Part shown: piece by piece, positions 42,608 through 54,650 of the stretch | Layout: each line of letters opens with the position of its first letter | Numbering within the stretch: the first letter of the stretch is position 1 | DNA from: Chloroflexota bacterium | GTDB taxonomy: Bacteria; Chloroflexota; Dehalococcoidia; Lucifugimonadales; SAR202-VII-2 | Length of the DNA stretch: 64,000 nt | Direction: 5' to 3' | NCBI GenBank assembly: GCA_003228115.1 | Contig: QEVV01000001.1 | Span: 558,001-622,000 of the forward strand | Translations under genes and position numbers: made by a program | The notes under the pieces: generated by a model | Databases searched by the model: none | The model's input: only the letters and a program-made list of their open reading frames with translations | What the model was told of the DNA's origin: nothing

Positions 42608-43075
42608 CTATACAATCAGTTTTACAGTTAGGGTCACCTTCCCACCCGGCGCAGGAACCTCAATGACATCTCCAACCTTGTGATCCATCAAACCCTTTCC
42701 GACGGGTGACTCGTTGGATATCCGGCCATTTAGGGGGTCGGCCTCAGTACTGCCAACCAGTGTGTAGATGACTTCCTGGCCCTTCTCATTCTTCAGAGTC
42801 ACGGTCGTACCCAGAGAAACCTTGCCTGCATCGTGCTCTTCCGGTATGAGCACCGCGCTGACCAAGAGGCTCTCAATAGTCTGAATACGCCCCTCTACGA
42901 AGGACTGTTCGTTCTTGGCTTCTTCATATTCGGCGTTGTCTACCGTGCCGCCTATGTCATGGGAAACCTGGATTCGCTCTGCGATAACATGGCGGCGCGA
43001 GGTCCGCAAATGCTCCAACTCAGCCTCGAGCTTCTTCACGCCGTCTTTAGTGATGTAGGTCTCTTTCTGCGCCAT
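42608..43075 (-). CDS. greA: transcription elongation factor GreA
   Basis: A 155-residue GreA. The N-terminal coiled coil carries the acidic tip in TVDNAEYEEAKNEQSFVEGRI, which enters the RNA polymerase channel to trigger cleavage of backtracked RNA. The C-terminal FKBP-like domain ends SNESPVGKGLMDHKVGDVIEVPAPGG. The track starts at 43156, but ATG 43075 has GGGAGGG upstream and gives the normal length. The ftsH terminator lies upstream; lysS lies 149 bases downstream. Confidence 0.95.
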   Translation of the reverse strand: MAQKETYITKDGVKKLEAELEHLRTSRRHVIAERIQVSHDIGGTVDNAEYEEAKNEQSFVEGRIQTIESLLVSAVLIPEEHDAGKVSLGTTVTLKNEKGQEVIYTLVGSTEADPLNGRISNESPVGKGLMDHKVGDVIEVPAPGGKVTLTVKLIV

Positions 43076-43251
43076 TGTAGCCCTCCCGTTGCCACGCCCT
43101 GTGGGCCAAGGAACACATAAGAAAAAAGACTGAGCTACACCGACTTCACGGGCCACCCAGTCTACGGCGGATTGTACGCCCGGCCCAAAAACCTGTAAAG
43201 ATGAAAACGCATCAGCGCTGGTTAGCCACCAACTAGCCCTTGGGCAAAACG

Positions 43252-43274
43252 AAAGGGCCTCTCAAAGGCCCTTT
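43252..43274 (-). terminator. terminator after ftsH
   Basis: A 9-bp stem AAAGGGCCT/AGGCCCTTT with a 5-base loop. On the minus strand it is followed by CGTTTTG, a modest U-run, 28 bases past the ftsH stop. Confidence 0.7.
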
Positions 43275-43302
43275 TTCTGCAACCAGCTGCCACCAACTCT
43301 GT

Positions 43303-45411
43303 CTAGGTGGCAGCGCTAGGCTCAGGGGTTGGCTCTGGCGCCTCTTCCTCTTCCGTCTGCAACGCAGACTCGAATAGGTCTCGAAGTTCTTGACCCTCAA
43401 GGGTCTCGTGAGCGATGAGGTACTCAGCCACCTGGACCAGCTTGCCTTGGTGCTCGGTGAGAATGGCCCGAGCGACGTCGTATGCGCCGTTGATCAAGAG
43501 CCGCATCTCAGAGTCGATCTCTTCCGCAATGCGGTCGGAATAGTCGCGTTGCTCCCCAAACTCCTTGCCGAGAAAGACAAGTTCTTCCCGCTTACCAAAG
43601 GTGCGGGGACCCAAGCTACCAAGAGCATTGGCGGCCTTAACGTTCACTTGGATGGTCCCGTTTCGGTTCTCATCCTTCTGGCTGCGCAGGAACTCCAGGA
43701 TGCTGAACTCTTCTTCTTTGCGGGACTGGAAGACATCGCCCTGCTTGGTCTTTATCAGCAGGTCGTTTCCATACACATCTATCGATTCGACATCTCCAGC
43801 CAAAGCGGACTCGATGACGGAGCTGATCGGCCTCTCTTCATGCTTGATGGTATCGCTCATGCCATAACGGGTCACCATCTGCCGTGCGAGCCGGGTTGCT
43901 ACTTCCAGGTCATTGCTGGCACCGGTCGTAATCTCGTCGAACGTCACCTCTTCGGCAACACGACCGCCCAGCGCCGCGGCAAGCTGGTCCTGAAACTGGC
44001 CCTTGGTCCAGAGATGCCGGTCTTCCTCCGGCAGGTAGCGGGTATAGCCCCCAGCCGCACCTCGAGCCACAATAGATATCTTCTGAACCGGGTCAGCGTT
44101 GGGTAGCTTAAAAGCGACCACGGCATGACCCGCCTCGTGGTAGGCGGTGATGGCTTTCTCTTTGTCGGTGACCAAGCGGCTTCGGCGCTCTGGTCCCATA
44201 AGGACCCTATCCACTGCTTCAGCGAACTCTGCATAACCAATAGTAGTCTTCAACCGACGCGCAGCCAAAACCGCAGCCTCATTGACCAAGTTAGCGAGAT
44301 CAGCACCGCTAAAACCGGTGGTAAGCCGGCCGACTTCTTTCATATCAAGGGCTTCCTCAATGGGCTTCCCCTCGGAATGGACCTTGAGTATGGCCACTCG
44401 ACCAACAAGGTCGGGTGGATCCAACAAAACGCGCCGGTCAAAACGGCCAGGGCGGAGAAGGGCCGGATCCAGAATGTCAGGCCGGTTCGTAGCTGCAATG
44501 ACAATAATGTTAGTGCTGCTGTCGAAGCCGTCCATCTCAACCAGGATCTGGTTAAGAGTCTGCTCGCGCTCGTCGTGCCCACCGCCAAGGCCAGCTCCGC
44601 GGTGGCGACCGACGGCATCAATCTCGTCAATGAAAAGTATGCAGGGTGCAGCACGCTTTGCTTGGTCGAAGAGGTCACGCACTCGAGAGGCGCCCACACC
44701 GACGAACATCTCCACGAACTCGCTTCCGCTTATGGAGAAGAAGGGTACCCCTGCCTCGCCAGCCACGGCCCTACTGAGAAGGGTCTTGCCCGTTCCAGGG
44801 GGCCCTACAAGAAGCACTCCCCTTGGAATCCGAGCGCCCAGAGCTGCGAATCGCTCAGGAAACTTGAGGAACTCTACAACTTCTTCAAGCTCTTGCTTTG
44901 CTTCTTCAACCCCGGCCACATCGGCGAAGGTGACTCCAGGGCGGTTCCCGACAAACATTCTCGCCTTACTACGGCCAAAGTTCATGGTCTGGCTACTGCT
45001 TCCTTGCGCCTGGCGCATCATGAAGAGCAGCAGTCCACCAAAGATGATGAGAGGAAGGAAGTTTAGGAGGATGCCAAAGACGCTCCCGAAGCCGCTGGAC
45101 TGCTTGGCGCTAACGTCCACGGCGTTGGGGCCGGTGCCCACATTGACACCCTCATTCTGGAGAAGCTCCACGATGCTGGAGCTGTTCTCCATCTTGGCCT
45201 TAAGCGACCGCCCATCGGTTGCCTCAACAACCAACTCGGGGCCGGCCACCTCTATTGACCGAACGGTACCCGCTTGGGCCATTTCAAGGACTTGCCCCAG
45301 GGAAACTTCTTCGGGGCCGGAACTGGGGCGCAAAAGAACATAGAAAATTGCGATGATCGACACCGCAATGCCTACATATATGAGCCCGCTACGGGTCCAG
45401 GTTCGCCCCAT
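43303..45411 (-). CDS. ftsH: FtsH membrane protease with inserted second FtsH_ext-like domain
   Basis: FtsH is a membrane AAA+ zinc protease. From ATG 45411 (AGAGGA upstream) the protein has 702 residues, against the usual 600-650. Order: TM1 (residues 9-28), periplasmic FtsH_ext domain (34-108), TM2 (about 112-132), AAA+ domain with Walker A GPPGTGKT (203-210) and [10 protein letters not shown], then the protease domain with HEAGH near 425. Between MVTRYGMSD and [16 protein letters not shown], normally adjacent, lies an insert of about 79 residues. It resembles the protein's own periplasmic domain: [16 protein letters not shown] against [16 protein letters not shown]. The C-terminal tail is acidic. 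Confidence 0.95.
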   Translation of the reverse strand: MGRTWTRSGLIYVGIAVSIIAIFYVLLRPSSGPEEVSLGQVLEMAQAGTVRSIEVAGPELVVEATDGRSLKAKMENSSSIVELLQNEGVNVGTGPNAVDVSAKQSSGFGSVFGILLNFLPLIIFGGLLLFMMRQAQGSSSQTMNFGRSKARMFVGNRPGVTFADVAGVEEAKQELEEVVEFLKFPERFAALGARIPRGVLLVGPPGTGKTLLSRAVAGEAGVPFFSISGSEFVEMFVGVGASRVRDLFDQAKRAAPCILFIDEIDAVGRHRGAGLGGGHDEREQTLNQILVEMDGFDSSTNIIVIAATNRPDILDPALLRPGRFDRRVLLDPPDLVGRVAILKVHSEGKPIEEALDMKEVGRLTTGFSGADLANLVNEAAVLAARRLKTTIGYAEFAEAVDRVLMGPERRSRLVTDKEKAITAYHEAGHAVVAFKLPNADPVQKISIVARGAAGGYTRYLPEEDRHLWTKGQFQDQLAAALGGRVAEEVTFDEITTGASNDLEVATRLARQMVTRYGMSDTIKHEERPISSVIESALAGDVESIDVYGNDLLIKTKQGDVFQSRKEEEFSILEFLRSQKDENRNGTIQVNVKAANALGSLGPRTFGKREELVFLGKEFGEQRDYSDRIAEEIDSEMRLLINGAYDVARAILTEHQGKLVQVAEYLIAHETLEGQELRDLFESALQTEEEEAPEPTPEPSAAT

Positions 45412-45505
45412 AAATCCTCTGCACACCGGAGGCTCGCAACGCTCCAGCGACCAATTCTTTCTATACTAGATACGAATTTATCTTACCCCAAGGCATAGGT
45501 GAAAT

Positions 45506-45537
45506 CAAAAAGCACGGGAATTATTTGCCTCCCGTGC
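45506..45537 (-). terminator. terminator after ligA
   Basis: On the minus strand GCACGGGA/TCCCGTGC forms an 8-bp stem with a 10-base loop, followed by TTTTTG. It separates ligA from ftsH. Confidence 0.8.
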
Positions 45538-45556
45538 CGCTCCAATCGCTTGGAGA

Positions 45557-49043
<3,487 letters not shown>

Positions 49044-49157
49044 GGGCGTCTAGCTCAAATAATGGCCGCCGTCTCAGAAGTCGGTGATCGCCAGGGCAAG
49101 GGTTTGAACGTGACTAGGAAAGAGGAAATGCGCCACCAACGTCGGTGCTAGACCAAT

Positions 49158-49191
49158 GTCGTAGGGACGTTTAATTAAACGCCCCTACGAC
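49158..49191. repeat. 34-bp near-perfect palindrome
   Basis: GTCGTAGGGACGTTT pairs with AAACGCCCCTACGAC (14 of 15) around AATT, in the 220-base gap between two convergent genes. Either strand could form the hairpin. It has the look of a small dispersed palindromic element; no second copy was seen in this window, and there is no U-run. Confidence 0.6.
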
Positions 49192-49263
49192 TGCCATTAA
49201 CGACTTTCGGGGCCCTTAGATTGACCGGCCGACTCTTGGGACAGCCTCGTTCATCGCCCCTGC

Positions 49264-50448
49264 CTACTGCATCGTATCGAGCACCCGCTTCACGGCGTCG
49301 GCTGCTTCATCTATCTCGTCTTCAGTATTGAAGAAAGCGGTGCACAGGCGGACGCCATCTGGGTGGAGTACGGCCCTGATAGCGATGTCATCCTCTCGAT
49401 AGAGACGCTCAACAAAGTCAGATGGCTCTATCCCCCCGACAGCAATGGTGACGAGACCAGATGATCGAGCTGGATCAACCGGGCAGGTAAGTTGGACGCC
49501 CGGCATCGCCGCCAGGCGATCCTTCATGCGATTGCTGAGAGCAAGGTGGCGTTGTTCCACTGCAGCCATGCCCAGGCCCGCCAGGATGCCAACACCCGCC
49601 TCCAGGCCGCACTGGAGCGCCGTGGAGGCCGTGCCCGCCAGTAGTTTCTCTAGCGCTTGGTCCTTGAAGGTCACTGTACCGTCGGCTTCCCACGAAGCGA
49701 CCGAGCGATACGATCCGGCAACCGGTTGAAGATCGGCAATGAGGTTCTGACGCACGTACAAGACTCCTGTGCCGCCCGGACCAAGGAGCCACTTCTGACC
49801 GGGCATTGAGTAGTAGTCCACTCCCATCGTCGTCAGGTCGACGGCCATCTGACCGGCCGCCTGGGCCCCGTCCAGCACCACCTGGGCCCCCCGTTGATGG
49901 GCGAGGCTGATGATTTCTTCCACCGGCATCCGCAGGCCACACGAGTACTGAACGTGGCTGATCGCCACAAGACGAGTGCCAGGGATGATCGCCTCGTCGA
50001 ACTTGGCCAGAATCGTCTCGGTATCGTCCAAGGAATTGAGCTGAACAATCCTGAGGTTGACTCCGAACCGGTTCCGAAGACCGTGGGCCATGCCTAGCAC
50101 GGACGGATGCTCTAAAGAGCACGTTACGAGCCCATCACCCTCACGCCAGGCCAACCCGCCCGCGACCATATTCAATCCCGCCGTCGTGTTCTGCGTAGGC
50201 ATCAGTTCTTCCACGCCAGCGTTGAAGAAACTGGCCAGAGCTTGCCGGAGCCGGGCCAGAGCCTCCTCGCTGCGGGCTATCCCTGCAAGCGTTGCCGCTC
50301 CCTGCTCCATCTCAAATTGGATCTGAGACCTGATCGCCTCAGCGACAGGAGTGAACACGGGGCAGGTCCAGCCAGTGTTCATGTAGGTGATGCTCTGAGT
50401 GATCGGGATCTGGTCTCTGATCGCTTTGATGTCCACGGTGCCTTCCAT
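49264..50448 (-). CDS. aminotransferase class V family protein
   Basis: A 394-residue PLP enzyme of the class V/cysteine desulfurase-like fold. ITYMNTGWTCPVFTPVAEAIRSQ is the N-terminal arm; VVLDGAQAAGQMAVD holds the PLP-ring Asp near residue 190, and YYSMPGQKWLLGPGGTGVLYV the Schiff-base Lys near 220. The active-site Cys loop of SufS/NifS desulfurases is not evident, so isopenicillin-N-epimerase-like or other lyase/transaminase chemistry is more likely than sulfur transfer. It is single and has no pathway partner nearby. Confidence 0.85.
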   Translation of the reverse strand: MEGTVDIKAIRDQIPITQSITYMNTGWTCPVFTPVAEAIRSQIQFEMEQGAATLAGIARSEEALARLRQALASFFNAGVEELMPTQNTTAGLNMVAGGLAWREGDGLVTCSLEHPSVLGMAHGLRNRFGVNLRIVQLNSLDDTETILAKFDEAIIPGTRLVAISHVQYSCGLRMPVEEIISLAHQRGAQVVLDGAQAAGQMAVDLTTMGVDYYSMPGQKWLLGPGGTGVLYVRQNLIADLQPVAGSYRSVASWEADGTVTFKDQALEKLLAGTASTALQCGLEAGVGILAGLGMAAVEQRHLALSNRMKDRLAAMPGVQLTCPVDPARSSGLVTIAVGGIEPSDFVERLYREDDIAIRAVLHPDGVRLCTAFFNTEDEIDEAADAVKRVLDTMQ

Positions 50449-50584
50449 TTGGAGTTCAGGGTTCCGCCATTCTATCGTTGGGCGGGGATCAGTGACCAGA
50501 CGACGCCATCATTGTTGCCCCAGGTCTGACCATGCCATAATGGCCGGGCTCACCAGAGACTTGACCAAGCATAGCGGAGGTTCC

Positions 50585-50962
50585 ATGGACTCCGATCAAA
50601 TCAAGCCCGGCCTGAAGGCCGAAATGCATCGCAAGGTCATCAAGAAGCTGAGCGTCGCCCCAGGGGGTCCAGGCGCTGGCTACGTCCTATCCAGCCCGTC
50701 AATGATTGGTCTCATGGAGAACACCTGCGTACAAGCCCTCCGCCCATACTTGCCGGAGGGATACGCCACCGTCGGTTACCACGTGGATGTCCGTCATTCC
50801 GCCCCAACGCCTCTGGGCGAGCAGGTACGGGTGACGGCTGAGCTCAACGAAGTCGATGGCAACAAACTGTTGTTCTCGGTTGAGGCCTTCTACGGAGAGA
50901 AGAGGATCGGTTCGGGCCTCCACCGCCGAGCCATCATCCCGATAAAGCCTCCCACTGCCTGA
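50585..50962 (+). CDS. hotdog thioesterase, fluoroacetyl-CoA thioesterase-like
   Basis: A 125-residue hotdog-fold thioesterase. SSPSMIGLMENTCVQALRPYLPEGYATVGYHVDVRHSAPTPLG resembles FlK-type thioesterases: the Glu of LMENTC and the His of VRHSAPTP match the catalytic pattern, although Ser takes the usual Thr position. The natural substrate is probably a toxic or stalled acyl-CoA, not necessarily fluoroacetyl-CoA. GGAGG precedes ATG 50585. The next gene, an SDR, begins four bases after its stop. Confidence 0.82.
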   Translation: MDSDQIKPGLKAEMHRKVIKKLSVAPGGPGAGYVLSSPSMIGLMENTCVQALRPYLPEGYATVGYHVDVRHSAPTPLGEQVRVTAELNEVDGNKLLFSVEAFYGEKRIGSGLHRRAIIPIKPPTA

Positions 50963-50966
50963 AGCA

Positions 50967-51800
50967 ATGCAGGGCAAGGTCTGTCTCGTCACCGGCGCAA
51001 CCTCAGGCATCGGCAAGGCCGCTGCTTTGGAGCTGGCCAAGCGGGGAGCCACCGTCGTCGGGGTTGGACGAAACCCAGCCAAATGCGAGGCTACCGCAGC
51101 ACAAATCGAGGCAACGACCGGCAATCGACCCAATTTCCTCCTTGCCGACCTCTCCTCCCAAGCCGACATTCGACGCCTGGCTGTGGCGTTTCTGGAGAAA
51201 CACGAACGGCTGGATGTGCTCGTCAACAACGCCGGCGCAATTAATCTCTCGCACCGAAAAACCGTCGACGGGCTTGAACTAACGTTTGCTCTCAATCATC
51301 TGGCCTATTTCTTGTTGACCTTATTGCTCCTGGATGTGCTGAAAGCGAGCGCCCCGTCCCGAGTCATCAACGTGTCTTCGACGGCCCACGAGCGCGCCGG
51401 AATCAACATAGATGACCTTGCCGACCCTCTCAGTTATTCCGGCTTCGTCGCCTACTCACAGTCCAAGTTGGCCAACTTGCTGTTCACCTATGAAGCCACA
51501 CGACGATTCGACGGAGAGGGCGTCACATTCAACGCGCTACACCCCGGCCTCGTAGGGACCAACCTGCTATCGAGCAATGGTCTGCGCGGCCGAGTCGGGG
51601 GCTTGTTCCTGCGAGCGTTCGGGCGCGGCGTTTCCAAGGGCGCCAGGACGATAGTCTATCTAGCCACCGCGCCAGAGGTTGAGGGAGTGACCGGCAAGTA
51701 CTTCGTTGATGAACGGGCGGTGGCCTCGTCCGTGCCTTCCCACGACGAGGGTCTGGCAACTGAGCTATGGGAGTTGAGTAGCAGGCTGACGAGCGTATAA
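50967..51800 (+). CDS. short-chain dehydrogenase/reductase, retinol-dehydrogenase-like
   Basis: A 277-residue SDR. VCLVTGATSGIGKAAALELAKRGA is the TGxxxGIG cofactor motif, LVNNAGAINLSHRKTVDGLELTFALNHLAYFLLT the NNAG block, INVSSTAH the catalytic Ser, and YSQSKLANLLF the YxxxK pair. The VGRNPAKCEAT segment after the second strand suggests NADP. Its pattern is that of the human retinol dehydrogenase group; the true substrate is unknown. It is translationally coupled to the thioesterase. Confidence 0.9.
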   Translation: MQGKVCLVTGATSGIGKAAALELAKRGATVVGVGRNPAKCEATAAQIEATTGNRPNFLLADLSSQADIRRLAVAFLEKHERLDVLVNNAGAINLSHRKTVDGLELTFALNHLAYFLLTLLLLDVLKASAPSRVINVSSTAHERAGINIDDLADPLSYSGFVAYSQSKLANLLFTYEATRRFDGEGVTFNALHPGLVGTNLLSSNGLRGRVGGLFLRAFGRGVSKGARTIVYLATAPEVEGVTGKYFVDERAVASSVPSHDEGLATELWELSSRLTSV

Positions 51801-51821
51801 AGAACGGGAGTTCAGGCCAGG

Positions 51822-52757
51822 CTAGTCAGCCATGCCCAGCTGTCTGAGAAAGGCGGGGTCTCTTCGCCACTGGGGCCGCGCCTTGACCCACAATTCCAAG
51901 AAAATCTGTTTGCCCAACAGTGTTTCGATGTCCCCTCGGGCCTGGACGCCCACTTCCTTCAACGCTAGGCCGCCTTTGCCAAGGAGGATGAGCCGCTGGG
52001 AATCTTTCTCAGGATGGATGCGGATAGCGATGTGGGTCTTCCCTCCATGGTTCGTCGACTCATCAACCCACTCATCTATTGTCACTGCGGTTGCGTAGGG
52101 CAACTCTTGGTAGAAGAGCCTGAACAGCTTTTCTCGCACCATCTCTATGACCCGGAATCGCTCGGAGCGATCGGTGATCTGATCCGGCGGGAACATTGGC
52201 CCTGCCTCTGGCAGCCTCTTTACTACCAACTCCATCAGTAGGCCGATGCCATCGCTTCTCAATGCGCTGATAGGAACTATTTCAACGAATGCGTCGAGGC
52301 GTGAATACGCTTCTATGACAGGCAGCAAGGCTTCCTTTGCGACGGAGTCCACCTTGTTTATCGCCACGATGGCGGGAATACCACGGCGAACAAGGTCCTC
52401 CGCGAAGTAGCGTTCGACATCACCAGGCGTTCGGGGCTCCACGACCAAGACGGCGACATCTGCCTCTTCCAAAGCCCTTGCCCCCTCCTGTGACATTCTG
52501 CGGTCCATCTCATCCCTGGCCCTGCCGATATAGCCTGGAGTGTCAAGGAAGGCTGCCTGGTATGCCTCTCGGTTGAGGACGCCAAGCATGCGGACGTGCG
52601 TGGTCTGTGGCCGGGGGCTGACGGCAGCCAGCTTGGTATCCATGATCCGGTTCAACAAGGTGGACTTGCCCACGTTTGGGCGCCCTACGACAGCAATGAA
52701 CCCGGCGCGGAATGCGTCGTCTGTATTGCCTTCGGACTCGGTCGGAAAACTGTTCAA
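51822..52757 (-). CDS. era: GTPase Era
   Basis: A 311-residue Era, needed for 16S rRNA maturation. G1 GRPNVGKSTL near residue 26, G3 DTPGYIG near 73, G4 NKVD near 134 and G5 SALRSDG are all present. The C-terminal KH domain has THIAIRIHPEKDSQRLILLGKGGLALKEVG. The N-terminal 17 residues are extra and polar. It is convergent with the upstream SDR and divergent from the TIGR03086-type gene. Confidence 0.96.
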   Translation of the reverse strand: MNSFPTESEGNTDDAFRAGFIAVVGRPNVGKSTLLNRIMDTKLAAVSPRPQTTHVRMLGVLNREAYQAAFLDTPGYIGRARDEMDRRMSQEGARALEEADVAVLVVEPRTPGDVERYFAEDLVRRGIPAIVAINKVDSVAKEALLPVIEAYSRLDAFVEIVPISALRSDGIGLLMELVVKRLPEAGPMFPPDQITDRSERFRVIEMVREKLFRLFYQELPYATAVTIDEWVDESTNHGGKTHIAIRIHPEKDSQRLILLGKGGLALKEVGVQARGDIETLLGKQIFLELWVKARPQWRRDPAFLRQLGMAD

Positions 52758-52822
52758 GTGGTATAACCTCCAACTTCACCGTCATTGTACGTTGCGCAGG
52801 GTCCAACGGCGACATTCCGCCC

Positions 52823-52851
52823 TTGACAAAGAGTAAGTTACAACTTACGGT
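52823..52851 (+). promoter_or_regulatory. promoter with overlapping operator-like palindrome
   Basis: A perfect TTGACA is followed 17 bases later by TACGGT. The inverted repeat GTAAGTT-AC-AACTTAC (52833-52848) fills the spacer and enters the -10. That placement would let a dimeric repressor block RNA polymerase. The gene starts 37 bases downstream. Confidence 0.6.
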
Positions 52852-52887
52852 CTTCTGGCAGATCAAACAGAAGGGGGCTTTTAAACT

Positions 52888-53445
52888 ATGGCAGAACAGT
52901 CCACACCGAATCCCATCGAACTCTACGAGGCAGCTTCTCAGCGAGCCAGGCAGGTGATTGCCGGGGTCAAGGAGAGCCAGCTCAGCGACCCCACCCCCTG
53001 CGCCGATTGGAACGTGCAGGCCCTGCGCGATCACCTCGTTGGGGGTCCGAGCCTCGGGTATGGCATGCTGGCCGGGTTGGGCCGTCAACCTGCCCCAGAG
53101 GCCGCAACTCCTCAGGACTCTTACCAGGAAGGCGTCGCTCGCTTTACGGCGGAGGCCAGGAAGGCCGGGGCCCTCGACCAGACGCTAGAGGCAGTGGGAG
53201 GAATGTCCGGCGCCCAATTCATGATGACCCTATTCATGGACACTTTCATACACTCATGGGACCTAGCCAAGGCCACCGGCCAGGACACAAACCTCGACGG
53301 GGGCCTCGCCTCCGTTATTTACGAAGCCTGGCAGCCCAATATGGACGGCCTCCGTGCTTCGGGCCGCGTCGGAGCCGCGGTGCAGGTGCCTGAAGACGCC
53401 AGTGTCCAGGACAAGCTCATCGCGATGATGGGCCGCCAGCCTTAG
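52888..53445 (+). CDS. TIGR03086-type DinB-like metal-binding protein
   Basis: A 185-residue protein of the mycothiol-dependent maleylpyruvate isomerase N-terminal/TIGR03086 group, a DinB-like four-helix bundle. TPCADWNVQALRDHLVGG near residue 36 supplies the first metal His, and FMDTFIHSWDLAKATGQDT near 118 the HxxxD-type second site. The function is unknown; thiol-dependent transferases are the nearest known activity. It has its own promoter and operator-like palindrome, so it is probably induced by a small molecule. Confidence 0.85.
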   Translation: MAEQSTPNPIELYEAASQRARQVIAGVKESQLSDPTPCADWNVQALRDHLVGGPSLGYGMLAGLGRQPAPEAATPQDSYQEGVARFTAEARKAGALDQTLEAVGGMSGAQFMMTLFMDTFIHSWDLAKATGQDTNLDGGLASVIYEAWQPNMDGLRASGRVGAAVQVPEDASVQDKLIAMMGRQP

Positions 53446-53446
53446 T

Positions 53447-53468
53447 TTTTTCGAACGCGTTCGAAAAA
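53447..53468. repeat. 22-bp perfect palindrome
   Basis: TTTTTCGAACG and CGTTCGAAAAA are exact inverted copies around an MluI-type ACGCGT centre, beginning directly after the stop of the preceding gene and touching the terminator stem. Confidence 0.7.
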
Positions 53469-53497
53469 GCGGCCCCGGCGAATGCCGGGGCCGCTTT
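53466..53497. terminator. bidirectional terminator
   Basis: A 14-bp perfect stem AAAGCGGCCCCGGC/GCCGGGGCCGCTTT with a GAAT loop. TTTCGTTTT follows on the plus strand and TTTTTCG on the minus, so it can end both the 52888-53445 gene and the convergent cupin gene. Confidence 0.9.
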
Positions 53498-53521
53498 CGT
53501 TTTCCACAAGTCAATCCGAAC

Positions 53522-54112
53522 CTACATCTCCGTTGGCGTTTGCCTTGGGCCATACCCTTGGTAGTACCGGTTGGTGTCAGGCTCATAGCGGCCCTGCAAG
53601 AAACCACCGGACTTCTCGCTGCGGATGATCACCGCAACCGTCCGTTCTTCGCCGCTCTGCTCCGTGTGTATCTGGTGGGGCGGGACTAGGTCTACATCGC
53701 CGGGACCGACCACGAAGCTGCCATCCAACTGGACCTCGGCATAGTCCGGTTTGGAGCCGTCGTCGAGCCGCTTGTAACGTTCGATAGTCTCGGTGCCATC
53801 AAGGACGCCGTAGAGCGTGTAGATATGGGCGTGGTCGTGAATGCGGCCGTGAATGTTGGGCAGCTTGGTTAGTCCGTTGACGGCAAACCCGTAATCGGGG
53901 TCTTCATAAAAGAGCAAGTTCTCAGCCCGCCCGTCCTTGACCACACAGTCGGGCCACTGCTTGGAACTGCGCTGCACCTCCGGATCAGCGAGGAGTTCGC
54001 TGAGGATGGGCGTCAGCTTCTCCCACCGCTTGGCCAAGTCCGGCTCCTGAGCGAATAGCTCTCGCGTCTTGGCCACAAACCTTCCCAATGCTGTCTCCGT
54101 CTTGATGACCAT
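53522..54112 (-). CDS. cupin protein, cysteine-dioxygenase-like
   Basis: A 196-residue protein with an N-terminal helical part and a cupin domain. IHGRIHDHAHIYTLYGVLDGTETIERY is the metal motif with HxH and Glu, followed by VVGPGDVDLVPPHQIHTEQS with the third His. This resembles cysteine/3-mercaptopropionate dioxygenase-type cupins, but the substrate cannot be set. ATG 54112 with AAGGAGG is preferred to the track start 54205. The VOC gene lies upstream on the same strand. Confidence 0.78.
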   Translation of the reverse strand: MVIKTETALGRFVAKTRELFAQEPDLAKRWEKLTPILSELLADPEVQRSSKQWPDCVVKDGRAENLLFYEDPDYGFAVNGLTKLPNIHGRIHDHAHIYTLYGVLDGTETIERYKRLDDGSKPDYAEVQLDGSFVVGPGDVDLVPPHQIHTEQSGEERTVAVIIRSEKSGGFLQGRYEPDTNRYYQGYGPRQTPTEM

Positions 54113-54214
54113 GCCGTCCTCCTTGCCCACGACTGGGCTCACGCCTTTGCCGACCATGTGTTTTGCCAACGATACCTTCATGAACTCGCCGGTACAACCC
54201 GGCAATAACCATGC

Positions 54215-54619
54215 CTACCAAGGATCATACGATCCGAAGTTCCAAATGTGCCCCTCAGGATCACGAGCGAAATAGAGACGGTGGCCGTGGGGTTGGTCGG
54301 CGATCTCGACGGCGATATCAGCTCCTGCAGCCTTCACCTGCCGATAATGGGCGTCAATGTCTTCCACGAAGATGTACGGGACCTGGGTGACCTTGCCGCC
54401 ACTGGGCGTCGACATGAGGCCGCTGACATCGTCGTCACCAGCGGAACGCAACATGATCATGCCGTTTCCCAGGGTGAGTTGGGCGTGGATAATGGCCCCA
54501 CCCTCACCCGGCAACACCACACGCCGCTCGAAGCCGAAGGCCTCGCAAAGCCAATCGATGGCAGCGCCCGCGTCCTTGTAAAAGATCAAAGGGATGATGT
54601 TCCCCTTTGAGTTGGTCAT
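54215..54619 (-). CDS. VOC family protein (PhnB-like)
   Basis: A 134-residue glyoxalase-fold protein. IPLIFYKDAGAAIDWLCEAFGFERR opens the first module; VPYIFVEDIDAHYRQVKAAGADI and HRLYFARDPEGHIWNFGSY the second. The His ligand of module 1 is absent (IPLIF), as in PhnB-type members, which may not be enzymes. ATG 54619 with GGAGGG upstream is preferred to the track start. Confidence 0.8.
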   Translation of the reverse strand: MTNSKGNIIPLIFYKDAGAAIDWLCEAFGFERRVVLPGEGGAIIHAQLTLGNGMIMLRSAGDDDVSGLMSTPSGGKVTQVPYIFVEDIDAHYRQVKAAGADIAVEIADQPHGHRLYFARDPEGHIWNFGSYDPW

Positions 54620-54650
54620 GTCGTCATTTCCCTCCGTCGACTGTTGTGTC

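Noticed and set aside
44125-45343. Long plus-strand ORFs of 313 and 353 residues opposite ftsH
   Set aside because: They are shadows of a well-supported gene, with no recognisable domain, no ribosome site and skewed composition (Ser/Arg/Pro-rich).
49264-50448. Cysteine desulfurase (SufS/NifS) label for the class V aminotransferase
   Set aside because: The fold fits, but no active-site cysteine loop is evident and no iron-sulfur assembly genes are nearby.
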